Positions 1-8,347 of a stretch of DNA of 46,494 bases are shown here, one piece after another (position 1 is the stretch's first letter; the number at the start of each line of letters is the position of its first letter). The position numbers and the translations under genes are program-made. The notes under the pieces are model-generated. The model searched no databases. It was not told the DNA's origin and saw only the letters and a program-made list of their open reading frames with translations. Location of the stretch: the NCBI GenBank assembly GCA_040830545.1, contig JBFOMB010000006.1, forward strand, positions 1-46,494. The letters are read 5' to 3'. Source of the stretch: HXMU1420-2 sp040830545 (GTDB lineage: Bacteria; Pseudomonadota; Alphaproteobacteria; Rhodobacterales; Rhodobacteraceae).

Positions 1-885
1 CATCCACTGTGTCTGGGTGCGGCGGGTCTGTCACCCAAGGCGGACACGCATCTGATGCCTCTGGTGCAGCAATCGGACCTGATCCTGGCGATTGGCTATG
101 ACCCGATTGAAATGCGCACCGGCTGGCGTAATCCGTGGGATCCGTCCAAGCAGAACGTGATCGACATCGCGTCCTGTCCGAACACCCACTACATGCACCA
201 TGCGACGTTGGAGATTGTGGCTGACACCGGCGCGACGCTGGAAGCGATGGCCAAAGGCATCGCCGCCCGCCCGACCTGGCCGGGTGGGGAGCCGCAAGCA
301 ACCAAGGATGCGCTGACTGCCGCCTTCCCGGTGGACGAAGACTGGGGACCATCCGCGATCATTGCTGAAACACGCGATGTGATGCCCGAGGGTACGCTGG
401 CCTCGGTCGATAGCGGGGCGCACCGGATTCTGCTGTCGCAAATCTGGGACTGCGACGAACCGCGTGGGCTGATCCAGTCCACGGCGCTGTGCACGATGGG
501 TTGCGCCATGCCGATGGCGATTGGCCTGAAACTGGCCCGGCCCGACCGGCCCGTGGTCGGGTTCATGGGGGATGCGGGCATGTTGATGGTGGCAGGCGAC
601 CTCAGCACGGCGGCGGAACTGGGCGTTGCGCCGATCTTTGTTGTCTTCGTCGATGCCAGCCTGGCCCTGATCGAATTGAAACAGCGCCAGCGGCAGATGC
701 CCAATGCGGGCGTGGACTTTGGGCGTCACGACTTTGCCGCACTGGGTCGGGCGCTGGGCGGAAACGGTGTCGCGGTCCGGTCGCGTGCGGAACTGCGTGC
801 CGCTTTGACAGACGCGATGGAAGCCGACTGCTTTACCGTAATTGCCGCCGAGATCGACAGGGAGAGCTACAATGGCCGGTTCTGA
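1..885 (+). CDS. Thiamine pyrophosphate-dependent enzyme, C-terminal part (5' end outside window)
   Basis: The reading frame is open from base 1, so the start lies upstream; 294 residues are visible. They cover the central domain and the ThDP-binding C-terminal domain of the acetolactate synthase / oxalyl-CoA decarboxylase / 2-hydroxyacyl-CoA lyase superfamily. The diphosphate/Mg2+ motif begins with GDAGMLM (about 568-588). Where the family normally has an Asn pair about 27 residues later, this protein has VDAS (649-660), so the Mg2+ ligand is probably Asp instead of Asn. The end, AAEIDRESYNGRF, is typical of acetolactate-synthase-like proteins of unknown substrate. The stop overlaps the next gene, a CoA-transferase, by 14 bp, so the two are coupled. 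A ThDP enzyme next to a CaiB-type CoA-transferase resembles oxalate (frc/oxc) and 2-hydroxyacyl-CoA systems, but the substrate cannot be read from the sequence. The family call is firm; the activity is not. Confidence 0.85.
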   Translation, partial: HPLCLGAAGLSPKADTHLMPLVQQSDLILAIGYDPIEMRTGWRNPWDPSKQNVIDIASCPNTHYMHHATLEIVADTGATLEAMAKGIAARPTWPGGEPQATKDALTAAFPVDEDWGPSAIIAETRDVMPEGTLASVDSGAHRILLSQIWDCDEPRGLIQSTALCTMGCAMPMAIGLKLARPDRPVVGFMGDAGMLMVAGDLSTAAELGVAPIFVVFVDASLALIELKQRQRQMPNAGVDFGRHDFAALGRALGGNGVAVRSRAELRAALTDAMEADCFTVIAAEIDRESYNGRF

Positions 886-2068
886 AACCGCTTCGGGGCC
901 GTTGGCCGGGGTCAAGGTGCTGGACCTCAGCCGTATTCTGGCCGGACCGACCTGCACGCAATTGTTGGGCGATCTGGGCGCAACGGTGATCAAGGTCGAA
1001 AACCCCGCATCGGGCGGTGATGACACGCGCCAATGGGGGCCGCCCTATGTCCCGCAGGCAGATGACTCTCATTCGGACCTGTCCGCCTATTTCATGTCTG
1101 CCAATCGCAACAAACGGTCGGTGGCCTTGGACATCTCCACCCCCAAAGGGCAGGCGGAAATCCGGCGCATCGCGGCGCACGCTGACATCCTGATCGAGAA
1201 TTTCAAACCCGGTGGCCTGGCCAAATACGGTCTGGACTATGACAGCCTGTCCAAGGACCTGCCGGGGCTCGTCTATTGCTCGATCTCTGGCTACGGGCAA
1301 ACCGGGCCAAACCGGACGAAACCCGGGTATGACCTGATGGCACAGGGGTACGGTGGGATCATGTCACTGACCGGCGATCCCGAAGGTGCGCCGATGAAGG
1401 TGGGGGTGGGCATCGCGGATGTGATGTGCGGGATGTACGCGACGGTTGGCATCCTTTCGGCGTTGCGCCACCGGGACCAGACCGGGCAGGGCCAACAGAT
1501 CGACATCGCGCTGGTGGACGCGCAGATCGCGTGGCTGATCAATGAGGGCGTGAATTATCTGGCGTCTGGTCAGGTTCCGCAAAGGCGTGGGAACGGCCAC
1601 CCCAACATCGTGCCGTATGACGTCTACGAAACCTCGGACAGCCACATCATTCTGGCGGTCGGCAATGACAGCCAGTTCCGCCGCTTCGCCATCTTTCTGG
1701 GGCTGGGCGATCTGCCGGATGATCCGCGATTTGCCACGAACCCTGCACGGCTGGAACATCGCGATGCGCTCAATGCGATACTGCGGCCCGCGATTGCAGG
1801 GCACACGATGCGGCACATGATCGACGGGTTGGAAGGTGTTAAAGTTCCTGTTGGCCCGGTGCATGACCTACAACAGGTGTTTGACACGGATCAGGTCGCC
1901 GCGCGCGAGATGCAGATTTCCATGACCTCGGATCATGGCGAGGTCGGATTGATCGGGAATCCGCTGAATTTTTCTGCGACTCCGGTAAGCTACCGGATCG
2001 CGCCTCGGTCATGTGGCGCGGACACGGACGCCGTGTTGGGTGTGGATGATCCATTCGAAAACATCTGA
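872..2068 (+). CDS. Class III CoA-transferase (CaiB/BaiF family)
   Basis: A 398-residue protein of the formyl-CoA transferase/CaiB family, which moves CoA between carboxylic acids through an aspartyl-CoA thioester. The N-terminus LAGVKVLDLSRILAGPTCTQ and the segments AYFMSANRNKRSVALD and YCSISGYGQTGP are characteristic. The likely catalytic Asp is D183, in GVGIADVMCG (codon at 1418-1420). The start at 872 follows GGGAGAGC and puts the family N-terminus at residue 9; an in-frame ATG at 842 lies deep inside the upstream gene and has no ribosome site. The gene overlaps the ThDP-enzyme gene by 14 bp, so both probably act on one acid: activation to a CoA ester, then lyase or decarboxylase chemistry. 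The substrate is unknown. Confidence 0.93.
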   Translation: MAGSETASGPLAGVKVLDLSRILAGPTCTQLLGDLGATVIKVENPASGGDDTRQWGPPYVPQADDSHSDLSAYFMSANRNKRSVALDISTPKGQAEIRRIAAHADILIENFKPGGLAKYGLDYDSLSKDLPGLVYCSISGYGQTGPNRTKPGYDLMAQGYGGIMSLTGDPEGAPMKVGVGIADVMCGMYATVGILSALRHRDQTGQGQQIDIALVDAQIAWLINEGVNYLASGQVPQRRGNGHPNIVPYDVYETSDSHIILAVGNDSQFRRFAIFLGLGDLPDDPRFATNPARLEHRDALNAILRPAIAGHTMRHMIDGLEGVKVPVGPVHDLQQVFDTDQVAAREMQISMTSDHGEVGLIGNPLNFSATPVSYRIAPRSCGADTDAVLGVDDPFENI

Positions 2069-2089
2069 GCGTGGAAAACTGAAACATTT

Positions 2090-2135
2090 GCTGAAACATG
2101 CAGCGGCATCCTGCCGTAAACCCGCGTGTTTCAGC
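2090..2135 (+). terminator. Nested hairpin downstream of the CoA-transferase gene
   Basis: An 11-nt outer stem (2090-2100 with 2125-2135, GCTGAAACATG against CGTGTTTCAGC, one G-U pair) encloses a 5-bp inner stem (CGGCA 2104-2108 with TGCCG 2112-2116). It starts 22 bp after the CoA-transferase stop. There is no run of T after it, so it may be a Rho-assisted 3' end or an RNA element in the leader of the next gene. Confidence 0.35.
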
Positions 2136-2251
2136 GATTCCCCGCACACAGCCGCTCACCTCTTCGTTAGTGGTATTATTCCGGTTAGGTCGGTGGATTA
2201 CAGTCTGCTAAGCGCACAGCAAGCGTGTTTGAAATGCGATTGGACCGGTTC

Positions 2252-3622
2252 ATGCAGACAGACATTTTCGGGCAGAACACCAGCCTGACCTCTTCGGCCA
2301 CTTTGACCGAATGGAACAAAACGATGCTGGGGTTTCTGGCCCACGCGGCGATCACGCCGCAGCATCTGGCAAACGTGTTGCGCGATGCGCCCGAATTTGC
2401 CCACGCCCATGCGGTGAAGGGGTTGTTCTACCTGCTATTGGGGCGGCGTGAACTGATCGATACGGCAGCCGAGGCGCTGCGTGATGCCAAGGCCGCGTTG
2501 ACCCAAGGGACGGCCACAGCGCGGGAACGACTGTATGTCGATGCGCTGGACGTGTGGATGGGGGGCTTCCCCAGCCAGTCGGTGCAGCACCTGGAAGCGG
2601 TCTTGCGGGATCACCCCGATGACACGCTGGCGATGAAGCTGAGCCAGGCGATCCGTTTCGTGCTGGGTGACGCGGACGGCATGCGCCGCTCGGTCGAGCG
2701 TGTGATGTCTGCCTATGCCCCCGATCATGCCGGGCGCGGATACCTGCTGGGCTGCCACGCATTTGCGCTGGAAGAAACCGGCGACTACGACAAGGCCGGG
2801 ATCGCCGGGCGTCAGGCGCTGTGGATGGCGCCGGATGATGCGTGGGGACTACACGCGGTGGCGCATGTGCATGACATGACCTGCAACGCGCGGGCCGGGC
2901 TGGGCTGGCTGGCGGGTCGCGAGGCCGCATGGGCCCATTGCAACAATTTCCGCTATCACGTCTGGTGGCACAAGGCCCTGATGCATCTGGACCTGGGCGA
3001 GGTTGATGCGGTCATGGCGCTGTATGATACCGAGATCCGCAAGGACAAGACGGACGATTATCGCGACATTTCAAACGCGACTTCGCTGTTGGTGCGGTTG
3101 GAACTGGACGGCGTGGACGTTGGCAACCGCTGGGAAGAGCTGGCGGATTTCAGCGCCAACCGGACCGAGGACGGCTGCGCGATCTTTGCTGACCTGCACT
3201 ACTTGTTGGCACTGAGTGCGGATGGGCGCGAGGCCGCGACCGCCCAGATGCTGCGCCGCATCCATCAGGACGCCAAAAGGCGCACGGATGACGCCGGTAT
3301 CCGCATGGGCGCGCCGGGCACGTCCGCAGCGGACGGGTTGGCCGCGTTTGGCGAAGGCCGCTATGGCGCGGCGTTCCAATCGCTGAGTGCGGCGCGGCAG
3401 TCCATGCAGTTGGCCGGAGGCAGCCACGCGCAGCGCGATGTCTTCGAACGTATCACGATAGACGCGGGAATCCGCGCAGGGCAGCTTGACGCCGTGGAGC
3501 GCATCCTAGATGACCGCCAAGCCCGCCGGGCCGGGCGCGAAGACGGATATGCCGAAGCGCGGCGCAGCCTGATTGCGACCGGGCGCGGGATTCCGGATCC
3601 GCACAGCATGCCCGCCCAGTAA
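2252..3622 (+). CDS. Tetratricopeptide-type protein, TTC38-like
   Basis: About 456 residues, almost wholly alpha-helical, with degenerate TPR-like helical pairs. The profile matches bacterial homologues of TTC38, seen in segments such as LGCHAFALEETGDYDKAG, ALWMAPDDAWGLHAVAHV and NNFRYHVWWHKALMHLDLGE. No enzyme motif or signal peptide is visible; it is probably a cytoplasmic scaffold or binding protein of unknown role. The start is uncertain: a GTG at 2225 and ATGs at 2234 and 2252 are in frame and none has a good ribosome site. 2252 (MQTDIFGQ) was chosen because this family usually begins close to the first helix. It ends 23 bp before opgC and may be transcribed with the glucan genes, though nothing in its sequence links it to glucan synthesis. 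Confidence 0.8.
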   Translation: MQTDIFGQNTSLTSSATLTEWNKTMLGFLAHAAITPQHLANVLRDAPEFAHAHAVKGLFYLLLGRRELIDTAAEALRDAKAALTQGTATARERLYVDALDVWMGGFPSQSVQHLEAVLRDHPDDTLAMKLSQAIRFVLGDADGMRRSVERVMSAYAPDHAGRGYLLGCHAFALEETGDYDKAGIAGRQALWMAPDDAWGLHAVAHVHDMTCNARAGLGWLAGREAAWAHCNNFRYHVWWHKALMHLDLGEVDAVMALYDTEIRKDKTDDYRDISNATSLLVRLELDGVDVGNRWEELADFSANRTEDGCAIFADLHYLLALSADGREAATAQMLRRIHQDAKRRTDDAGIRMGAPGTSAADGLAAFGEGRYGAAFQSLSAARQSMQLAGGSHAQRDVFERITIDAGIRAGQLDAVERILDDRQARRAGREDGYAEARRSLIATGRGIPDPHSMPAQ

Positions 3623-3645
3623 CTGCAAACGGACGTTCTGCGCAT

Positions 3646-4896
3646 ATGGCCACTGTTTCGCCCACCTCTGCATTTGCCCCGTCGGCGGCACCCGCCCAGG
3701 CCGCCCCGGCGGCCAAGGCCGCCCGCGACCCCCGGCTGGATTTCTATCGCGGCATCGCGATGTTCATCATCCTGATTGCGCATATCCCGCGCAACTTCTG
3801 GGGCGGATGGATTCCGGCGCGGTTCGGGTTTTCGGATGCAACCGAGATTTTTGTGTTCTGCTCTGGCATGGCCTCGGCCATTGCGTTTGGTGGGGCGTAT
3901 GCGCGGCGCGGCTGGCTGATGGGCACGTCCCGCGTGGTGTTTCGCATCTGGCAGGTTTACTGGGCGCATATCTGCCTGTTCTTCTTTACCGCCATGCTGA
4001 TGGCGGCGCTGGACACATATGGGGCGTTTGACAAGAGCTACATCAACTCGCTGAACCTGAAGCGGTTCTTCGAAGATACGCCGACCCAGATCGTTGGCCT
4101 GTTCACGCTGACCTATGTGCCGAACTATTTCGACATCCTGCCGATGTATATGGTCGCGCTGGCGCTGATGCCGCTGTTCATGGCGTTGTCCGGAGTGGGG
4201 TTCTGGGCTGTGGCCGTCACCAGCATCGCCATCTGGCTGGGCGCGCAGGCGCAAATCCTGCAACTGCCTGCGGAGCCATGGTCAGAGCGCGAGTGGTACT
4301 TCAACCCGTTTGGCTGGCAGCTGCTGTTCTTCACCGGTTTTGCCTTCATGAAAGGCTGGTTGCCGCAACCGCCGGTGTCGAAGACATTGATGTGGATCTG
4401 TATCGCGTTCCTTGTCCTGACCATGCCCATCGGGTCGTGGAAGGTGTTCACGTGGATCAACAATGGTCTGCCGGAGCTGGGTGCTGACATTCGTCCTGCA
4501 TGGACTGCGATCCGTGTTTTCCAGGAAGAGGCGAGCTTCAACCTGCGGGGCAAAACCGATTTCGGCATCCTGCGCTACCTGCACTTCCTGTCGCTGGCAT
4601 ACCTGGCGTGGCTGGTTGCCGGTGAAGGTGGCAAGCGGCTGGTGGCCTCGGGCACGGGAGCGTTGGCGCAGGTGTGGGAAGTGCTGCTGACGCTGATCAC
4701 CAAGGTCGGGCAACAGTCGCTGGCGGTCTTTGTCTTCTCCATGGCGGTGGCGCGGTTGCTGGGCTTTGTCCTGGACCAGATCGGTCGCACCAATGCCAAT
4801 GTCGCCCTCGTTAACCTTGTCGGTTTTGCCATGCTGATCGCGGTTGCCTACACCGCAGCCTGGTTCAAATCCCAACCCTGGCGGAGCAAAAAATGA
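3646..4896 (+). CDS. opgC: OpgC-family membrane acyltransferase (periplasmic glucan modification)
   Basis: A 416-residue polytopic inner-membrane protein with about ten hydrophobic segments. It belongs to the OpgC family, related to acyltransferase 3, which adds succinyl or similar groups to osmoregulated periplasmic glucans. The signature RDPRLDFYRGIAMFIILIAH at about residues 26-45 carries the Arg/Asp/His cluster of these enzymes, followed by FWGGWIPARFGFSDATEIFVF. The gene overlaps opgG by ATGA at 4893-4896, so the two are translationally coupled. The order opgC-opgG-opgH indicates that this organism makes and substitutes periplasmic glucans. The acyl group cannot be told from the sequence. 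Confidence 0.93.
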   Translation: MATVSPTSAFAPSAAPAQAAPAAKAARDPRLDFYRGIAMFIILIAHIPRNFWGGWIPARFGFSDATEIFVFCSGMASAIAFGGAYARRGWLMGTSRVVFRIWQVYWAHICLFFFTAMLMAALDTYGAFDKSYINSLNLKRFFEDTPTQIVGLFTLTYVPNYFDILPMYMVALALMPLFMALSGVGFWAVAVTSIAIWLGAQAQILQLPAEPWSEREWYFNPFGWQLLFFTGFAFMKGWLPQPPVSKTLMWICIAFLVLTMPIGSWKVFTWINNGLPELGADIRPAWTAIRVFQEEASFNLRGKTDFGILRYLHFLSLAYLAWLVAGEGGKRLVASGTGALAQVWEVLLTLITKVGQQSLAVFVFSMAVARLLGFVLDQIGRTNANVALVNLVGFAMLIAVAYTAAWFKSQPWRSKK

Positions 4897-6413
4897 CCCT
4901 GTCCCGTCGTGCCTTTCTGGCCGGTTCCACTGCGCTGACCCTCGCTGCGCCTGCTGCAGCGACATCGCCTGCGATGCCGTTCAGCGCGCAAACCGTGATC
5001 GAGCGTGCCCGCGAGCTGTCGCGCAAGTCCTATTCCGAACGCCCGATGGTGCCGAAGGATTGGCTGGACCTGACCTATGATCAGTATCGCGACATTCGCT
5101 TCCGCAAGAATGATGCGTTGTGGGCGGATACGAACCGGTCCTACAACATCGACTTCTTTGCGCCCGGGCTCTACTTCCCGCGCACGATCAAGGTCTGGTC
5201 GGTCGAACACGGCGAGGCTGTGCCGGTCGCCTTCAACATCGACCATTTCAACAAGGGCAAGCTGGTCCCTGACCTGACGCGGCAGGACCCGGCGCTGGGG
5301 TATTCCGGCCTGCGCCTGCGCACCGATCTGGGCCATCCGTCGGGCAAGACCGAATATGCCGTGTTCCAGGGGGCCAGCTATTTCCGCGCCATTGGCCTGG
5401 GCATGACCTATGGCCTGTCGGGCCGGGGGCTGGCGCTGAAGACCGGCGATCCGATGGGTGAAGAGTTCCCGGATTTCATCGAGTTCTGGCTGGAGGCGCC
5501 GACCTCGGATCAGGAAAACATGGTGGTCCACGCGCTGATGGACAGCCCCAGTGTGACCGGGGCCTACCGGTTCGATATCTCACCCGGCACGCACTGCATA
5601 ATGGATGTCGAGGCAATGCTGTTCCCGCGCGAAGAGCTGGCAAATGTGGGGATTGGTCCGCTGACCTCCATGTTCCTCTACGACCAGACCAACCGCACCC
5701 GGTTTGATGACTTTCGTCCGGCGGTGCACGACAGTGACGGTCTGCTGGTGCAAAACGGGAATGGTGAGATCCTGTGGCGACCTTTGGCGAACCCGACGCG
5801 GTTGCAGATCAGCTATTTCGTGGATGAGAACCCTAAGGGCTTTGGCCTGATGCAACGCGCGCGCGAGCTGTCGGATTTCGCAGACCTCGAAGCGCTCTAC
5901 CACAACCGTCCCGGCCTGTGGGTCGAACCGCGTGGCGATTGGGGCGAAGGGTCAGTGGTGCTGGTCGAAATCCCGACAGATGCGGAAATCTTCGACAACA
6001 TTGTCGCCTACTGGCAGCCTCGCACGCCAATGCAGCCGGGCGAAGAGGTGTCGATGGCCTACCGTCTGACCTGGTGTCCGGAGCCTGTACTGACCGAGCG
6101 TCTGCCCCGTGTCCTGAACACCGCCATGGGCGCGCATCACAACGGCGCGCGGGCACAACCCGGACGACTGGCCGCAATTGATTTCGAAGATCACCCGCTG
6201 TTTGCTGACGGTCCCGAAGCGATGACCGTCCACATCGCATCGCAACAGGCGGCCACAACCAAAGGCGTGTTGCAACGCAACCCAGCAACAGGTGGGCTGC
6301 GTTTGGTCTTTGCCTTTGACCCGGGCGAAAACAACTATGCCGAATTGCGCGCGCAGTTGTTCAAGGATGGCCAGCGCGCCAGCGAAGTCTGGCTGTATCG
6401 GTGGACGGTTTGA
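4893..6413 (+). CDS. opgG: Periplasmic glucan biosynthesis protein OpgG/OpgD family
   Basis: A 506-residue exported protein. The N-terminus MTLSRRAFLAGSTALTLAAP carries an SRRxFLA twin-arginine signal, as in OpgD; the common cleavage context AAATS follows. The mature part has the OpgG beta-sandwich features: SYSERPMVPKDWLDLTYDQYRDIRF near residue 48, then the segment around DFIEFWLEAP, and a C-terminal Ig-like domain ending in EVWLYRWTV. OpgG proteins act in the periplasm on the beta-glucan made by OpgH, setting branching and release. The Tat-type signal makes OpgD an alternative name; this family has one member in most alphaproteobacterial operons, so OpgG is used. It overlaps opgC by 4 bp and lies just before opgH. 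Confidence 0.93.
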   Translation: MTLSRRAFLAGSTALTLAAPAAATSPAMPFSAQTVIERARELSRKSYSERPMVPKDWLDLTYDQYRDIRFRKNDALWADTNRSYNIDFFAPGLYFPRTIKVWSVEHGEAVPVAFNIDHFNKGKLVPDLTRQDPALGYSGLRLRTDLGHPSGKTEYAVFQGASYFRAIGLGMTYGLSGRGLALKTGDPMGEEFPDFIEFWLEAPTSDQENMVVHALMDSPSVTGAYRFDISPGTHCIMDVEAMLFPREELANVGIGPLTSMFLYDQTNRTRFDDFRPAVHDSDGLLVQNGNGEILWRPLANPTRLQISYFVDENPKGFGLMQRARELSDFADLEALYHNRPGLWVEPRGDWGEGSVVLVEIPTDAEIFDNIVAYWQPRTPMQPGEEVSMAYRLTWCPEPVLTERLPRVLNTAMGAHHNGARAQPGRLAAIDFEDHPLFADGPEAMTVHIASQQAATTKGVLQRNPATGGLRLVFAFDPGENNYAELRAQLFKDGQRASEVWLYRWTV

Positions 6414-6430
6414 AGTCTGACCTCCATATC

Positions 6431-8275
6431 ATGCCGCCTGAAAAGGCGACGGATATGCCCGTGCAGAACTTGCGCGAAACCTTCCGGGATGACCGCGTGC
6501 CAGAGGCGGAGAATGACCGCCAGATCGAGTTGTGGCGCGTTCTGGCGTTCAGCCCGGCCATGGTGGCAACACTGGCGTTGGCCTGGGTGATTTATGGCTG
6601 GTTCGCGGATCAGGGGCTGACCGGGATCGAAACGGTGCTGCTGGTCCTGATCTGCTTCAATTTCTTCTGGATCAGCTTTTCGGTGAGCACTGTGGCTTTG
6701 GGCCTTTGGTCCTTGCTGCAACCGGCGCATCGCCCGCGTGGTGGTCCGGTGGAGCCGCTGCGCGTTGCGCTGCTGATGCCGATCTACAACGAGGTACCTT
6801 GGTACGTTCTGGGCAACGCCCGGTCGATGCTGGAAGAGCTGCGTGCCAATGGCGGGCCGCATGAATATGCAGTGTTCGTCCTTAGCGACACGCGGGACGA
6901 TCAGATTGCTGCGCAGGAACAGGAAAGTGTTCTGGCTTTGCGCCGCGAGATGGGGGATGACATCCCACTTTACTATCGTCGACGTGAAATGAATACGGAC
7001 CGCAAGGTTGGCAATATTGCCGATTGGGTCAGCCGCTGGGGCGGGGATTGGCCCGCGATGATCGTGCTGGATGCGGACAGCCTGATGACCGGCCGCGCGA
7101 TTTCCCGGCTGACCAATGCGCTGTCGCGTGATCCGGCGGCGGGGCTGATCCAAAGCTTCCCGCAACTGATCGGTGCGCAGTCGGTGTTTGCCCGGATGCA
7201 GCAATTTGCCAGCGGCGTTTATGGCGCGGCCTTGGCTGAGGGCGTGGCGCGCTGGTGCGGGCGCGAAGGCAACTACTGGGGCCACAACGCGATCATCCGG
7301 ACCGAGGCCTTTGCTGGCTGTGCCGGACTGCCCCGCGTGCGGTCCCTGCTGCGGCGCGACAACCTGATCATGAGCCATGATTTTGTCGAAGCCGGGCTGT
7401 TGCGTCGTGCGGGCTGGGGCGTGCGGTTCTTGCCGCGCATTCGCGGATCCTACGAAGAAACGCCGCAAACCTTGATCGACCATGTGCAACGTGACCGGCG
7501 TTGGTGTCAGGGGAACCTGCAGCATCTGAACCTGCTGTGGTCGCGAGGCTTTGCCGCCCTGTCGCGGTTCCACCTGTTTCACGGCGCGATGGGCTATCTG
7601 ATGTCGCCGATCTGGTTCACGCTGCTGGTGATGTGGGCGCTGATCGGGCCGGGGCAGGAAACCAGTGTGCTGACCTATTTCCACCCGGACAACCCGCTGA
7701 TGCCGACCTGGCCGGAAATGACCGAGACGCGGCATGTGCTGGTCATCTTGCTGATGTACGCAATGCTGCTGGCCCCGAAGTTGTTGGGCGTGGCCTCCCT
7801 GCCTCTGACCGGTGTGCGGTTTCGCGAGTTTGGCGGCGGAGGGCGGTTCGCGCTGTCCTTCCTGTCCGAGGTGTTCCTGTCGATCCTCTACGCGCCGATC
7901 CTGATGGTGCAGCAGATGATCGCCGTGTTCCGCACGTTGTTGGGGTTGCAAAAGGGCTGGACCCCACAGGCGCGGATGGGCGGGACCTATAGTCTGAAAA
8001 CACTGACGATTGCCCATGTGTTGGAGACGGTGAGCGGTGTTGCGCTGTGTGCCGGGATCGTGGCGGGGCTGGTCAGCCTGTGGCTGCTGCCAATCGCAAT
8101 CAGCCTGGCTTTGGCCATTCCATTGTCGGCGCTCAGCGGCGTGACCATTCGCGGGTTGCTGGACACGCGCGACGCGGTAAAGGAACCGGCCATCACGCAA
8201 GCGGCTCGGTTCTATCGGGCCGAGTTGAAGTCAATGCTGGATCGTGACGCGCGCAGCACCTCTCCCGCGGAGTAA
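6431..8275 (+). CDS. opgH: Glucans biosynthesis glucosyltransferase OpgH
   Basis: An inner-membrane GT2 processive glucosyltransferase of about 614 residues that polymerises UDP-glucose into the periplasmic glucan backbone. Two membrane helices come first, then the GT domain with LLMPIYNEVPWYV, VLSDTRDD, VLDADSLM and the QxxRW-type motif RDRRWCQGN (Trp at residue 358), then five or six C-terminal helices. It lacks the long N-terminal extension of enterobacterial OpgH, as is usual in alphaproteobacteria. Start: a GTG at 6401 overlapping opgG is in frame, but ATG 6431 is preferred; neither has a strong ribosome site. It is the last gene of the operon and is followed directly by a cluster of hairpins. 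Confidence 0.93.
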   Translation: MPPEKATDMPVQNLRETFRDDRVPEAENDRQIELWRVLAFSPAMVATLALAWVIYGWFADQGLTGIETVLLVLICFNFFWISFSVSTVALGLWSLLQPAHRPRGGPVEPLRVALLMPIYNEVPWYVLGNARSMLEELRANGGPHEYAVFVLSDTRDDQIAAQEQESVLALRREMGDDIPLYYRRREMNTDRKVGNIADWVSRWGGDWPAMIVLDADSLMTGRAISRLTNALSRDPAAGLIQSFPQLIGAQSVFARMQQFASGVYGAALAEGVARWCGREGNYWGHNAIIRTEAFAGCAGLPRVRSLLRRDNLIMSHDFVEAGLLRRAGWGVRFLPRIRGSYEETPQTLIDHVQRDRRWCQGNLQHLNLLWSRGFAALSRFHLFHGAMGYLMSPIWFTLLVMWALIGPGQETSVLTYFHPDNPLMPTWPEMTETRHVLVILLMYAMLLAPKLLGVASLPLTGVRFREFGGGGRFALSFLSEVFLSILYAPILMVQQMIAVFRTLLGLQKGWTPQARMGGTYSLKTLTIAHVLETVSGVALCAGIVAGLVSLWLLPIAISLALAIPLSALSGVTIRGLLDTRDAVKEPAITQAARFYRAELKSMLDRDARSTSPAE

Positions 8276-8298
8276 GGCGACTTTTCGAAAAATCGCCT
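8275..8298. terminator. Hairpin 1 of three after opgH
   Basis: AGGCGA (8275-8280) pairs with TCGCCT (8293-8298) and TTTT (8282-8285) with AAAA (8288-8291), with one mismatch and a CG turn. It begins on the last base of the opgH stop codon and would form in transcripts from either strand. It probably ends opgH transcription, and also that of the convergent esterase gene. Confidence 0.6.
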
Positions 8299-8318
8299 GA
8301 GAATTGTCGACAATTCTC
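8299..8318. terminator. Hairpin 2: perfect 20-bp palindrome
   Basis: GAGAATTGTCGACAATTCTC is a perfect palindrome starting on the base after hairpin 1. It can act as a bidirectional terminator element between the convergent genes opgH and the esterase, or as a binding site for a dimeric protein. Confidence 0.5.
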
Positions 8319-8342
8319 GCGCAATTCATGGATGAATTGCGC
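8319..8342. terminator. Hairpin 3: 24-bp palindrome
   Basis: Arms of 11 bp (8319-8329 and 8332-8342, GCGCAATTCAT and its complement) are separated by GG. It starts on the base after hairpin 2 and ends 5 bp from the stop of the convergent esterase gene. Bidirectional termination is the simplest reading. Confidence 0.5.
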
Positions 8343-8347
8343 CTCCG

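Noticed and set aside
6335..8200. A 621-codon open frame antisense to opgH
   Set aside because: It mirrors the codon pattern of a high-G+C gene; the peptide is Gln/His/Arg-rich with no domain, while opgH on the other strand has complete catalytic motifs.
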